Positions 48,635 through 56,935 of a stretch of 64,000 nucleotides of DNA are shown in pieces. Origin of the DNA: Hyphomicrobium sp. (GTDB lineage: Bacteria; Pseudomonadota; Alphaproteobacteria; Rhizobiales; Hyphomicrobiaceae); NCBI GenBank assembly GCA_017512425.1, contig JAFWGI010000005.1, forward strand, positions 1-64,000. The letters are read 5' to 3'. Each line of letters begins with the position of its first letter. The stretch's first letter is position 1. The translations under genes and the position numbers were made by a program. Below the pieces are notes generated by a model. That model was not told the origin of the DNA, ran no database searches, and saw nothing but the letters and a program-made list of their open reading frames with translations.

Positions 48635-50038
48635 ATGGCAAAGACGCTCTACGACAAAATTTTCGACGATCATGTGGTTGAGCGCGCCGACGACGGCACC
48701 TGCCTTTTGTACATCGACCGCCACCTCGTCCATGAAGTCACCAGCCCGCAGGCGTTCGAAGGGCTGCGGATGTCGGGCCGCAAGGTTCGCGCGCCGGAAA
48801 AGACGCTCGCCGTGGTCGATCACAACGTGCCAACGACGGACCGTTCGCGCGGAATCGCGGATGAAGAAAGCCGGATCCAGGTCGAGACGCTCGCCCAGAA
48901 TGCCAAGGACTTCGGCGTCGATTACTTCAACGAACTCGATAAGCGCCAGGGCATCGTCCACGTCGTCGGCCCGGAGCAGGGTTTCACGCTGCCCGGCACG
49001 ACGATCGTTTGCGGCGATAGCCACACGTCGACGCACGGCGCGTTCGGCGCGCTTGCGCATGGCATCGGCACGTCTGAGGTCGAGCATGTGCTCGCGACCC
49101 AGACGCTGATCCAGAAGAAAGCCAAGAACATGCTGGTGCGTGTCGATGGCGTGGCACCGAAGGGCGTCGGCGCCAAGGATATCATCCTGGCCATCATCGG
49201 CGAGATCGGCACCGCTGGCGGCAACGGCTCGGTGATCGAATACGCCGGCGAAGCGATCCGCGCGTTGTCGATGGAAGGCCGCATGACGGTCTGCAACATG
49301 TCGATCGAAGGCGGCGCCCGCGCCGGCATGATCGCGCCGGACGAAAAAACCTACGCCTTCATCAAGGACCGCCCGCGCGCGCCGAAGGGTGCCGCCTGGG
49401 ACATGGCGATGAAGTATTGGCAGACGCTGCACACCGATGACGGCGCACATTTCGATCGCACGGTTGTGCTCGATGCCGCCAAGCTGCCGCCGATCGTGTC
49501 GTGGGGCACGTCGCCGGAAGACGTCGTGTCGATTGCCGGCTCCGTGCCCGATCCTGCCGCTGTGTCGGATGAAAATAAGCGCGCCTCGATGGTCCGCGCG
49601 CTCGACTATATGGGCCTGACGCCCGGCACCAAGATGACCGACATTCCGCTCGACGTGATCTGGATCGGCTCGTGCACCAACGGCCGCATCGAAGATTTGC
49701 GCGCGGTCGCCAAGGTCGTTGACGGCAAGAAGATCGCTGGCAACCTCGCGTATGCGATGATTGTGCCGGGCTCTGGCCTCGTGAAGGAACAGGCCGAAGC
49801 CGAAGGTCTCGACGTGATCTTCAAGGCTGCTGGATTCGAATGGCGCGAGCCAGGCTGCTCGATGTGCCTCGGCATGAACCCGGACCAGTTGAAGCCGGGC
49901 CAGCGCTGCGCTTCGACCTCGAACCGCAACTTCGAAGGCCGCCAGGGCTACAAGGGCCGCACGCATCTCGTCTCGCCGATCATGGCGGCAGCCGCCGCGC
50001 TTGAAGGTCATTTTGTTGACGTCAGGACGTGGCAGTGA
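48635..50038 (+). CDS. leuC: 3-isopropylmalate dehydratase large subunit
   Basis: A 467-residue [4Fe-4S] subunit of the second leucine-synthesis step. Cluster ligands lie in [20 protein letters not shown] and [14 protein letters not shown]. The active-site residues [20 protein letters not shown] are also present. ATG 48635 ([17 protein letters not shown]) is the family start. LeuD is about 4.2 kb downstream instead of adjacent. Confidence 0.97.
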   Translation: MAKTLYDKIFDDHVVERADDGTCLLYIDRHLVHEVTSPQAFEGLRMSGRKVRAPEKTLAVVDHNVPTTDRSRGIADEESRIQVETLAQNAKDFGVDYFNELDKRQGIVHVVGPEQGFTLPGTTIVCGDSHTSTHGAFGALAHGIGTSEVEHVLATQTLIQKKAKNMLVRVDGVAPKGVGAKDIILAIIGEIGTAGGNGSVIEYAGEAIRALSMEGRMTVCNMSIEGGARAGMIAPDEKTYAFIKDRPRAPKGAAWDMAMKYWQTLHTDDGAHFDRTVVLDAAKLPPIVSWGTSPEDVVSIAGSVPDPAAVSDENKRASMVRALDYMGLTPGTKMTDIPLDVIWIGSCTNGRIEDLRAVAKVVDGKKIAGNLAYAMIVPGSGLVKEQAEAEGLDVIFKAAGFEWREPGCSMCLGMNPDQLKPGQRCASTSNRNFEGRQGYKGRTHLVSPIMAAAAALEGHFVDVRTWQ

Positions 50039-50052
50039 TGTGAGGAAAAGCG

Positions 50053-50289
50053 ATGCCGACCATCCTGCGCTGGAACGGGTATCGCTTCTATTTTTTCAGC
50101 AACGAAGGCCATGAGCCGCCGCATGTCCATATCGATAAGGCTGGCCGATCATGCAAGTTCTGGCTCAATCCCGTAACCCTAGCCATCAATCGCGGATATG
50201 CGGATCACGAAATCGGCGAGATTCGTGCTAAAGTGACTGAGTGCGAAGCCTCTTTTTTGGATGCCTGGAATGAGCATTTTGGCAATTGA
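50053..50289 (+). CDS. DUF4160 protein
   Basis: A 78-residue protein: MPTILRWNGYRFYFFSNEGH, EPPHVHIDKAGRSCKFWLN, and EIGEIRAKVTECEASFLDAW. The EPPHVH motif is typical of DUF4160. It overlaps the next gene by 20 bases, in a different frame. DUF4160 and DUF2442 genes are often paired; toxin-antitoxin roles have been suggested but not established for such pairs. It lies 14 bases after leuC. Confidence 0.88.
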   Translation: MPTILRWNGYRFYFFSNEGHEPPHVHIDKAGRSCKFWLNPVTLAINRGYADHEIGEIRAKVTECEASFLDAWNEHFGN

Positions 50290-50518
50290 AGCTGATAGCC
50301 GCGTCGCCGACGTCCAGGTGTCGTCGGATCGGCTTGCCGTGCTGCTCAAAGATGGCCGGGAGATTTCCGCGCCGCTCGACTGGTTTCCGAGGCTGAAGTC
50401 CGCGTCAGCTGCCGATAGGTCACTATGGGAACCGAGCGCTGCTGGGCATGGTATCCACTGGCCCAAAATAGATGAAGACTTGAGCGTTGAAGGTTTGTTG
50501 CGCGTAACCGGGCGCTAA
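50270..50518 (+). CDS. DUF2442 protein
   Basis: An 82-residue protein starting MSILAIEADSRVADVQVSSD. The family features are LAVLLKDGREISAPLDWFPR and HGIHWPKIDEDLSVEGLLR. DUF2442 proteins often partner DUF4160 or act as putative DNA-binding antitoxin-like proteins. It starts inside the DUF4160 gene, so translation is probably coupled. An alternative ATG at 50261 adds three residues. Confidence 0.88.
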   Translation: MSILAIEADSRVADVQVSSDRLAVLLKDGREISAPLDWFPRLKSASAADRSLWEPSAAGHGIHWPKIDEDLSVEGLLRVTGR

Positions 50519-50620
50519 TTAAACTGACACGCCCGCCGAGCCTGTTCGCGGATGATGGCTTCGGCGCGTCGAGCGGCCGTACCCGATCGAAGCCGGAAAC
50601 TAAGATGCTACTAAGTGCAC

Positions 50621-50872
50621 TTACTTGCGGTGCTTGCATCCGGGCCAGCAGCAGGGGCGGCGTTTGCCGGCGAGAAGCTCCTCGTGGATGCGCGTGATTT
50701 TGCGGTCTCGCGTTTCCTGCTTCTTCGCCGACAAGATCCAGCAGATCCACTCGTTGCGCGCAAGCGGGGTCAGATCAATCCATGCGGCGAGCGCGTCGGC
50801 GTCCGACACCAAGAGCGCGCGCAAATCCTTCGGCAGTTCGTGCACTACACCGGCGGGGATTGCTTTCGGCAT
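50621..50872 (-). CDS. YdeI/OmpD-associated-like protein
   Basis: An 83-residue protein. The segment ELPKDLRALLVSDADALAAW and then LARNEWICWILSAKKQETRD and RKITRIHEELLAGKR follow the pattern of the YdeI/OmpD-associated (bacteriocin-protection) family, though shorter than full members. The end is Cys/Lys/Arg-rich (CCWPGCKHRK), which could be a metal site or a chance tail. Function unknown here. Confidence 0.72.
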   Translation of the reverse strand: MPKAIPAGVVHELPKDLRALLVSDADALAAWIDLTPLARNEWICWILSAKKQETRDRKITRIHEELLAGKRRPCCWPGCKHRK

Positions 50873-50931
50873 ACCAATTGCTCTTGAAGCACGCAGCGCT
50901 GCTCAACAATAGCAATGCGCATCGCGATTAG

Positions 50932-51534
50932 CTACCGCACCCATTTCGCGAGTTCGCGAATGATGGCTTCGGCGCGTCGTGCGTCCGGGATGCCGGTCCA
51001 GTCGGCCGTCAGCGGTCGCGGATCGCCGTCTGAATCTTTCTCGATGCCGTAGCCGATCGACAGGTTGCCGAAACCATCTTTGAAATCGCGGCGCGTAATC
51101 GAATGGATGCGATCGAGCTTGAAGCTTTCCGCGCCCGCATCCTTCCCGCCGAAGACGCTGACGAGCCGCGCATCTGTGATTGCGTGTGCAGTGTTGTTCG
51201 TCTTCCGGATACCGAGAAACGGTGCCACGAGCAGGCCTGCCGCGAGCGCCACAAACGGCAGCGAGAAAAAGAACATGAACCAGGCGAGCGGCGCACTCAT
51301 TTGGCGGCTCGCATCTTTTATCGGAACCAGACCGCTGAGCGCCCCCAGACTCAAGCCGAAGAACGTCAGCGCGATCATGCTCCAGAACACGCCGAAAAAG
51401 AAAATCGCGGCAAGCTTGCCACGCTCGTAACGCCAGTTCGGCTGTGTGACGAACAGCAAGCGCTCGCCGTGGCTCAACTCAGCGCTGAGCCTTTTTCGTA
51501 AGTCTGCCGGGAGATGTGCAATCGAAGTTCCCAC
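50932..51534 (-). CDS. Membrane protein with PH-like C-terminal domain, unknown
   Basis: A 200-residue protein with two hydrophobic helices (about residues 41-70 and 82-107), and a following domain with the pattern HAITDARLVSVFGGKDAGAE and DRIHSITRRDFKDGFGNLSI, like bacterial PH-like domains that are often attached to membrane segments. A helical end follows. No function can be inferred. The start may be GTG at 51534. Confidence 0.7.
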   Translation of the reverse strand: MGTSIAHLPADLRKRLSAELSHGERLLFVTQPNWRYERGKLAAIFFFGVFWSMIALTFFGLSLGALSGLVPIKDASRQMSAPLAWFMFFFSLPFVALAAGLLVAPFLGIRKTNNTAHAITDARLVSVFGGKDAGAESFKLDRIHSITRRDFKDGFGNLSIGYGIEKDSDGDPRPLTADWTGIPDARRAEAIIRELAKWVR

Positions 51535-51622
51535 GCGCTGAAAATTAGCGTGCGGCGATCAACCCGCAATGACAAAGCTGCCATCGCCGTCCGGCATTTT
51601 CGCCCGCGTGGTTAGAAAAGCG

Positions 51623-52357
51623 TTACGCCGCCTCGACGCGCGTCATGATCGGCGCGAGCGCTTGCCGCATACTCGCGATCTCGCGCGTATCGATCTGGAA
51701 GAACGCGTTCTGCATCCGCTGACGCTTGCGCGCCTGATCGAGGCTGCCACCGAGCAACGCGATTTTCATGTCGCCCGGCGGGTAAAACGCCGGTTCGCCG
51801 ATCAATGCGAAGCCGAGCATATACTTATAAAAACGCACCCAATCGGGGCGCGTCGCGATCAGAAACGTCGAAACGTCCGCCGCCTCGGCTGCGATCAGGC
51901 TCGTACGCACGAGCGACGCATACAACGTCGTACGATACGACGTGTTGGCGATGTCGGTATCGATCGAGAACCGCGAAACTTCCATCAAGCTGCCGCGTGC
52001 TGCGCGCTTGATTGATTTCAACTCCGGATAATAATTCGAACACGGCAGTGGTTCGAGGCCATCCCAAGCGCGCGAAAAACAAAGACGCATCGCGCCGACA
52101 AGGCGGCCATCATCATAGGCGCCAATTTGAAGCGTTGTTGGCAACTCATCAAAAGCGTCCCGAAACTCCGCCTCGCCCTCGCAGGGAGATGCTTCAAGCA
52201 ACTTTTCATAGGCACGACGGCGCAGCCGATATATCTCGCGGCGCTGCTGGTCGCCCGTCACGATGCGCAGCTCGAACGGAGAACTTTTCTGTTGCGCCGG
52301 CTTGAGAGTGGGAATTGCAGATGTCTGACGCGGCTCGAACGTAATGGATTGCGACAT
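51623..52357 (-). CDS. FeeM-like N-acyltransferase (LuxI/GNAT-related)
   Basis: A 244-residue enzyme resembling the FeeM N-acyl amino acid synthases, which are distant relatives of LuxI signal synthases. Similar parts are EIYRLRRRAYEKLLEAS, GAYDDGRLVGAMRLCFSR, RGSLMEVSRFSIDTDIAN and FLIATRPDWVRFYKYMLGFA, followed by IGEPAFYPPGDMKIALL. The product could be a long-chain N-acyl amino acid, but no acyl-carrier-protein partner or receptor gene adjoins it. ATG 52357 has AAGGA eight bases upstream; an in-frame ATG further upstream (52489) is not conserved. Confidence 0.75.
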   Translation of the reverse strand: MSQSITFEPRQTSAIPTLKPAQQKSSPFELRIVTGDQQRREIYRLRRRAYEKLLEASPCEGEAEFRDAFDELPTTLQIGAYDDGRLVGAMRLCFSRAWDGLEPLPCSNYYPELKSIKRAARGSLMEVSRFSIDTDIANTSYRTTLYASLVRTSLIAAEAADVSTFLIATRPDWVRFYKYMLGFALIGEPAFYPPGDMKIALLGGSLDQARKRQRMQNAFFQIDTREIASMRQALAPIMTRVEAA

Positions 52358-52572
52358 CGGCCATTCCTTATGGAGTTCGCTGGTCTTAGTAGCGATCATC
52401 GGACACAACGCATGACATAGGATTTTGGTTCGGCTTTGGCATGTGTCAAAGTTGCCGCATGGGGAATTAGGCAGTGCGGGGCAGGACAATTTTCCCGGCC
52501 GCCGGGGGACTGCGGTTTCAATTGCCGGATGACGGTGCTAGCAGTCGCTTCCCCAAAACGATGAGGACCGAG

Positions 52573-52992
52573 ATGACGAGCGCAAGCAAAGATTGGCGGT
52601 TCGCGTCCGCTCCAAGCCTCGCCGATTTCGAGAATTTGGCACAGGAAGCGTGGAACACGTTGCCCGCGGAATTCCGCACCCTCGCCGGAGACGTCGTTAT
52701 CCGCATACAAGATTTTGCGACCGACGAAATCCTCGACGAAATGGATATCGATGATCCGTACGATTTGACGGGCCTCTATCAAGGCGTCAGTCTTGACCGG
52801 CAGAGTGTGTCAGATGCGCCACGCGAGCCCGACATGGTGTTTCTTTATCGCCGCGCGATTTTGGACGAATGGGCGGCCGGCGATGAAGAATTGGGGCACT
52901 TGATTGCCCATGTGCTCATTCATGAGATCGGTCATCATTTCGGCTTTTCGGATGAGGATATGGAGGCCGTCGAGGCGGAAGTTGCGGCGTGA
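52573..52992 (+). CDS. Zincin-like metallopeptidase family protein
   Basis: A 139-residue protein with the active-site helix HLIAHVLIHEIGHHFGFSDE, an HExxH motif followed by HFGFSDEDM, plus the leading acidic part ATDEILDEMDIDDPYDLTGL. It matches the small metallopeptidase family PF06262 (DUF1025), whose substrates are unknown. GAGGA lies five bases before ATG 52573, which decides the start over 52561. A second putative zincin follows within 90 bases. Confidence 0.85.
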   Translation: MTSASKDWRFASAPSLADFENLAQEAWNTLPAEFRTLAGDVVIRIQDFATDEILDEMDIDDPYDLTGLYQGVSLDRQSVSDAPREPDMVFLYRRAILDEWAAGDEELGHLIAHVLIHEIGHHFGFSDEDMEAVEAEVAA

Positions 52993-53079
52993 GCAGTATT
53001 TGTGGCGGCGTTGCACGCGACCTTAACCCGCGTCTGCTAGGACGCCGGCAGGACGCGCGGGCGGCGAGGACGGTTGTGC

Positions 53080-53685
53080 ATGACGGCTTTTCACGCCATC
53101 TTGCATTTGCACGGGCACTTCAACGGTGGGGCGTTGGTTTTGTATTTGAGCGGCTTAGTTGTACGTCGGGCGTTGCATTGGCTCAGCCTCGGCTTGGCTG
53201 TTGCGCTGGTTGCCGAAACAAGCGCGCGGGTCGCACACGCTGAAGATTCGACCCCGACGCCGGAAGAATACGTCGGCCACGTTGGCGGCGACAGCCAACT
53301 TCTTCCGCCGGGCGAATTCCAACTCGATGGCCGCCGCCAGAGCTGCGGGCAGCGTCCGGTCGTCACCGACAACAAACTCGACGATTACGGCGCGGCGTAC
53401 CCGGGGTTCCTGATCATGAACCCGCGTTTACTCGACAAGGTGTCAACGCCGGTTAAGCAATGGATCTTCGCCCACGAATGCGGGCATCAATTTCGCGGGC
53501 CTGATGAAGAGACCGCCGATTGTTTCGCCGTCCAGCGCGGCCGCCGTCAGGGCTGGCTAACGCCGGAAGGCCTTGAGGAAGTCTGTAACTTCATCTCGCC
53601 CGCCAAGGGCGACAGCATGCATTTCTCGGGCAGTCATCGCTGCGAATACATGCGCAAGTGCTACGCCGACCCGACGGTCCGTTAA
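53080..53685 (+). CDS. Exported protein with HExxH zincin motif
   Basis: A 201-residue protein with an N-terminal hydrophobic segment (WLSLGLAVALVAETSARVAH) acting as signal or anchor. The middle has VKQWIFAHECGHQFRGPDEE, so HExxH with an ETADC segment seven residues later, as in minimal zincins; six or so cysteines (RRQSCGQ, TADCFA, EEVCNF, HRCEYMRKC) suggest disulfides in the periplasm. I do not recognise a named family. The start is probably ATG 53080. Confidence 0.72.
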   Translation: MTAFHAILHLHGHFNGGALVLYLSGLVVRRALHWLSLGLAVALVAETSARVAHAEDSTPTPEEYVGHVGGDSQLLPPGEFQLDGRRQSCGQRPVVTDNKLDDYGAAYPGFLIMNPRLLDKVSTPVKQWIFAHECGHQFRGPDEETADCFAVQRGRRQGWLTPEGLEEVCNFISPAKGDSMHFSGSHRCEYMRKCYADPTVR

Positions 53686-53783
53686 GCGCGCCTGCAGAAC
53701 ACGGACCACCGTAGAAAAACTTATCCCCCTCAGATGGGTAGCTTTTACACTCGGGCTTGCCGTTGAAGCCACGAGTTGAAGCC

Positions 53784-54215
53784 ATGCGCCTGCAAGACTA
53801 CGCCCAGCACCTGATCAGCCTCGGCCAAACCATTTACCAATGGGCCGGCCATTTTTCCGAGCTCGACCGCACGCGGCGCGAGAAAGTGGCGCTCTATGCC
53901 GAGGAAATTGCCGCGACCTTGCAGCGGGCGGCCGCCGCCTTGGCTGCGCTCGAACAGGCCCCGGACGACCGCCCGGCGCTCCTGTCGGCAACCCGCGAAT
54001 TGGGCCGGATCGGTGGGTATGTCGAGACGATCATGAGCGCGCTTCAACGACACCTTGACGGACGCAAGCGGGCTGGCGTTAAACGGCGCCTTGAACATTT
54101 ACAACCCTTCGAACTCGAAGCCGCGCTGACCGAAAACGGCGCCTTCCGCCAGGCGCGGCGGCTGACGGCAGCGGAGGGGTATTTCAGGGCGCTCGCCGAC
54201 GCGCTACGCGCATAA
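53784..54215 (+). CDS. Helical protein, unknown
   Basis: A 143-residue, probably all-helical protein starting [20 protein letters not shown], with repeated Ala/Leu/Arg heptad-like stretches ([20 protein letters not shown]) and a basic middle ([20 protein letters not shown]). No signal peptide or motif. It lies 98 bases after the zincin gene and 28 before leuD. An in-frame start at 53757 adds nine residues. No family recognised. Confidence 0.65.
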   Translation: MRLQDYAQHLISLGQTIYQWAGHFSELDRTRREKVALYAEEIAATLQRAAAALAALEQAPDDRPALLSATRELGRIGGYVETIMSALQRHLDGRKRAGVKRRLEHLQPFELEAALTENGAFRQARRLTAAEGYFRALADALRA

Positions 54216-54243
54216 TGGCATTCGACGGAGTGGATCAGAGCAG

Positions 54244-54852
54244 ATGGACAAATTCACCGTTTTGAACGGCATCGCAGCGCCCTTACCCCTGCGCAATATC
54301 GACACCGACATGATCATTCCGAAGCAGTTCTTGAAGACGATCAAACGTACCGGCCTCGGCAAGTCGCTGTTTTTTGAAATGCGTTTTGATCCGGCGACCG
54401 GCAAAGAAATTCCGGATTTCGTCTTGAACAAACCGCAGTACCGCACGGCGCAGATTTTGGTCACGGGCGAAAACTTCGGGTGCGGCTCAAGCCGCGAGCA
54501 CGCTCCGTGGGCGTTGCTCGATTTCGGCATTCGCTGCGTAATCGCGACCGACTTCGCCGACATCTTTTACAACAACTGCTTCCAGAACGGCATCCTGCCG
54601 ATCCGGCTGCCGCAGGCCGATGTCGACAAGCTGATGGATGACGCATCGCGTGGCGCAAACGCGACGATCACGATCGATCTTGAGAAGCAGGAAATCCGTG
54701 GACCTGACGGCGGCGTGATCACGTTCGAACTCGATCCCTTCCGCAAGCATTGCTTGCTCAACGGTCTCGACAACATCGGTCTGACGCTCGAAAAGGATAA
54801 AGCGATCGGTACGTATGAAACGGCAACGGCTGCCAGCCGGCCGTGGCTCTGA
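54244..54852 (+). CDS. leuD: 3-isopropylmalate dehydratase small subunit
   Basis: A 202-residue LeuD, the swivelling partner of LeuC. Its substrate-recognition core is [20 protein letters not shown]. The rest ([39 protein letters not shown]) is typical. It lies 28 bases after an unknown gene and about 4.2 kb from leuC, with accessory genes between. Confidence 0.97.
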   Translation: MDKFTVLNGIAAPLPLRNIDTDMIIPKQFLKTIKRTGLGKSLFFEMRFDPATGKEIPDFVLNKPQYRTAQILVTGENFGCGSSREHAPWALLDFGIRCVIATDFADIFYNNCFQNGILPIRLPQADVDKLMDDASRGANATITIDLEKQEIRGPDGGVITFELDPFRKHCLLNGLDNIGLTLEKDKAIGTYETATAASRPWL

Positions 54853-54870
54853 GCGCGAGGACTTCAGACA

Positions 54871-55266
54871 ATGGCAAAAGCCGTCCATTCCATGATCCGC
54901 GTGCTCGACGAAGCCCGCTCGGTGAAATTCTATGAAGCGTGTTTCGGCTTGAAGATCGCCGAGCGCCGCGAGTGGCCGGATTTTTCGCTGACGTACATGA
55001 GCAACCCTGAGATTGGATTCGAAGTCGAGCTGACCGTCAATAAAGGCCGGACCGAAGCCTACAATCTCGGCGATGGCTACGGGCACATCGCGTTCGTCGT
55101 CGACGATCTCGACGCTGAACACGCGCGGATCAAAGCCGCCGGCTACACGCCGAAAGACATCAAGACTATGACGCACGACGGCCAGCCGTTCGGCAAATTC
55201 TTTTTCATCGAAGACCCCGACGGATACAAAATCGAAGTGCTGCAAAAGGGCGGACGGTTTCAGTAA
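54871..55266 (+). CDS. Glyoxalase I-like VOC protein
   Basis: A 131-residue vicinal-oxygen-chelate protein with the order of lactoylglutathione lyase: MIRVLDEARSVKFYEACFGL, GFEVELTVNKGRTEAYNLGD, GHIAFVVDDLDAEHARIKAA and FIEDPDGYKIEVLQ. The ligands (His near the start, Glu in VELTVN, His in GHIAF and Glu in KIEVLQ) are in the expected places, so glyoxalase I activity is likely. It lies 18 bases after leuD. Confidence 0.88.
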   Translation: MAKAVHSMIRVLDEARSVKFYEACFGLKIAERREWPDFSLTYMSNPEIGFEVELTVNKGRTEAYNLGDGYGHIAFVVDDLDAEHARIKAAGYTPKDIKTMTHDGQPFGKFFFIEDPDGYKIEVLQKGGRFQ

Positions 55267-55472
55267 TGGACGAAACCAAAATCGACGCCGCGATGATGGG
55301 CCGTCTCGCCAATGCGCTGACATTCATTTGCGGCGCCGATCACGCGGCGACGAAGGCGTTGAAGAAAGCTTCCGAGACAAGCGCCGACAAGGACGTCAAG
55401 GCCGCCCGCGCGCAATTCCTGAAGTTGAAGCACGGCGACCGCCAGGCTGCTCTGACGATGGTCAACGACTGA
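55266..55472 (+). CDS. Small conserved-looking protein, unknown
   Basis: A 68-residue basic protein whose ATG shares one base with the glyoxalase stop (TAATG), so translation is coupled. It reads MDETKIDAAMMGRLANALTF, ICGADHAATKALKKASET, DKDVKAARAQFLKLKHGDRQ. Probably helical; no family recognised. The coupling suggests a linked role, but this is inference. Confidence 0.7.
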   Translation: MDETKIDAAMMGRLANALTFICGADHAATKALKKASETSADKDVKAARAQFLKLKHGDRQAALTMVND

Positions 55473-55484
55473 GACGGCCGCGGG

Positions 55485-55985
55485 TTAGAACTGCGCCGTC
55501 AGCCGCGCGCGCTGCAACGCCTCCCGCAAGGCTTCCGCGAATTCGGTGCGTTCGTCGTCATTCAGAAATTGCCCGAGGAGCCATGTCCGGCCCTGAGCAA
55601 CGATGCGCAGCGACGTTCGCCCGTCGGGATGATCTGTTGCGAGCTGGACGCGCGCCCAGTACGGATTGATCTCGATTTTCTCGCTTCTGCCTTTTGCAGA
55701 GACGCGCGTCAGCGTCAGCACGGCCGGCGTTACATCGACGACTTCATAGGCGCGGCCGGAGCGATAGTTGGCCTTGAATGCCCAATAGACCAGTAGAACG
55801 TCGAGACCGAAAAATCCCATCACGGGCCACGCGCCGATCAGCCAAAACGCGACACCTGCGATGAAGCTGACGATGCCGATGCCCGACATCAGGATCAGAA
55901 ATCCGCGCGGCGACAAAGACCGGTGTGGATGCAGAATGAACTGCGTCTGCGGTGTCGCTTGCACTGGTGACGAACTCTCTGTCAT
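55485..55985 (-). CDS. DUF2244 membrane protein
   Basis: A 166-residue protein of the alphaproteobacterial DUF2244 family. Two helices (FLILMSGIGIVSFIAGVAFW and PVMGFFGLDVLLVYWAFKAN) come first, followed by a soluble domain with EVVDVTPAVLTLTRVSA, NPYWARVQLA and LLGQFLNDDERTEFAEALRE. Function unknown. ATG 55985 (MTESSSPVQATPQ) is preferred over the in-frame start at 56297, which lies inside nth on the opposite strand. Confidence 0.9.
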   Translation of the reverse strand: MTESSSPVQATPQTQFILHPHRSLSPRGFLILMSGIGIVSFIAGVAFWLIGAWPVMGFFGLDVLLVYWAFKANYRSGRAYEVVDVTPAVLTLTRVSAKGRSEKIEINPYWARVQLATDHPDGRTSLRIVAQGRTWLLGQFLNDDERTEFAEALREALQRARLTAQF

Positions 55986-56044
55986 GTGACGTCTATTCCT
56001 CACAGCAGCACAGAGCTGCATGACTACGATCGGTTGCCAAACGC

Positions 56045-56821
56045 ATGCCCCGCACACCGAAAGCCCGTCCGACGACCGATGGCCCGGGCGAGAGCATTCC
56101 GCCATCCCGCGGCAAAAACAAGGGCGTGCGGGCGGCAAATCCGCAGAAACCGGCAAAGACCCGCAAAGCAAAGGCAATGGACCCCGCGACAGTCCGGGAA
56201 ATTTTTCGGCGCTTCGCTGCCGCCATGCCCGAACCCAAGGGCGAACTCGAACATTCGAACGCCTATACACTGCTCGTCGCCGTCGTGCTCTCGGCACAAG
56301 CGACCGACGCTGGCGTCAACAAGGCAACCCGGCCGCTGTTCGCGATCGCCGACACACCGAGTAACATGCTGGCCCTCGGCGAGGACACCGTACGCGAGTA
56401 CGTCAAATCGATCGGGCTCTATCGCACCAAAGCAAAAAACGTCATCGCTCTATCGGCGCGGCTGATTGCGGACCATGGCGGAGAGGTGCCTGGAAATCGC
56501 GACATTCTGGAAACGCTGCCCGGCGTTGGCCGCAAAACCGCAAACGTCGTCATGAATATCGCGTTCGGCCATCCCACGATGGCGGTCGATACGCATGTCT
56601 TCCGCGTCGCCAATCGCATTGGCCTTAGTTTTGGCAAAACACCTTTGTCCGTTGAGGAAGACTTAATCCGATGTATTCCATCAGACTACGCAATGCACGC
56701 CCATCACTGGCTGATTTTGCATGGGCGATACCTCTGTAAAGCCCGAAAACCCGAGTGTTGGCGCTGTCTCGTCGCCGACCTCTGCCAGTTCACGCCGAAG
56801 ACGCCGGCGCCGTCCGCCTAA
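56045..56821 (+). CDS. nth: Endonuclease III
   Basis: A 258-residue DNA glycosylase/AP lyase that removes oxidised pyrimidines. The helix-hairpin-helix with catalytic Lys is LETLPGVGRKTANVVMNIAF; the catalytic Asp lies in MAVDTHVFRVANRIGL; the [4Fe-4S] ligands are CKARKPECWRCLVADLC (CX6CX2CX5C). A basic, Pro/Lys-rich lead of 43 residues precedes the conserved part, so the true start could also be ATG 56177. Confidence 0.95.
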   Translation: MPRTPKARPTTDGPGESIPPSRGKNKGVRAANPQKPAKTRKAKAMDPATVREIFRRFAAAMPEPKGELEHSNAYTLLVAVVLSAQATDAGVNKATRPLFAIADTPSNMLALGEDTVREYVKSIGLYRTKAKNVIALSARLIADHGGEVPGNRDILETLPGVGRKTANVVMNIAFGHPTMAVDTHVFRVANRIGLSFGKTPLSVEEDLIRCIPSDYAMHAHHWLILHGRYLCKARKPECWRCLVADLCQFTPKTPAPSA

Positions 56822-56935
56822 CAACACCTTAACGCCGCCGCTAAAATTTGAGGCTGCACTCAAACGCCGTTTTCAACTCGCTCGCGTAGCTTCCGCCTCG
56901 GGAACGGAGCGTACTTGGCAACAGGCGTGGGAATT

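Noticed and set aside
48587..50011. Long open frame antisense to leuC (about 470 codons)
   Set aside because: Shadow of the leuC codon bias; no recognisable domains and no start context.
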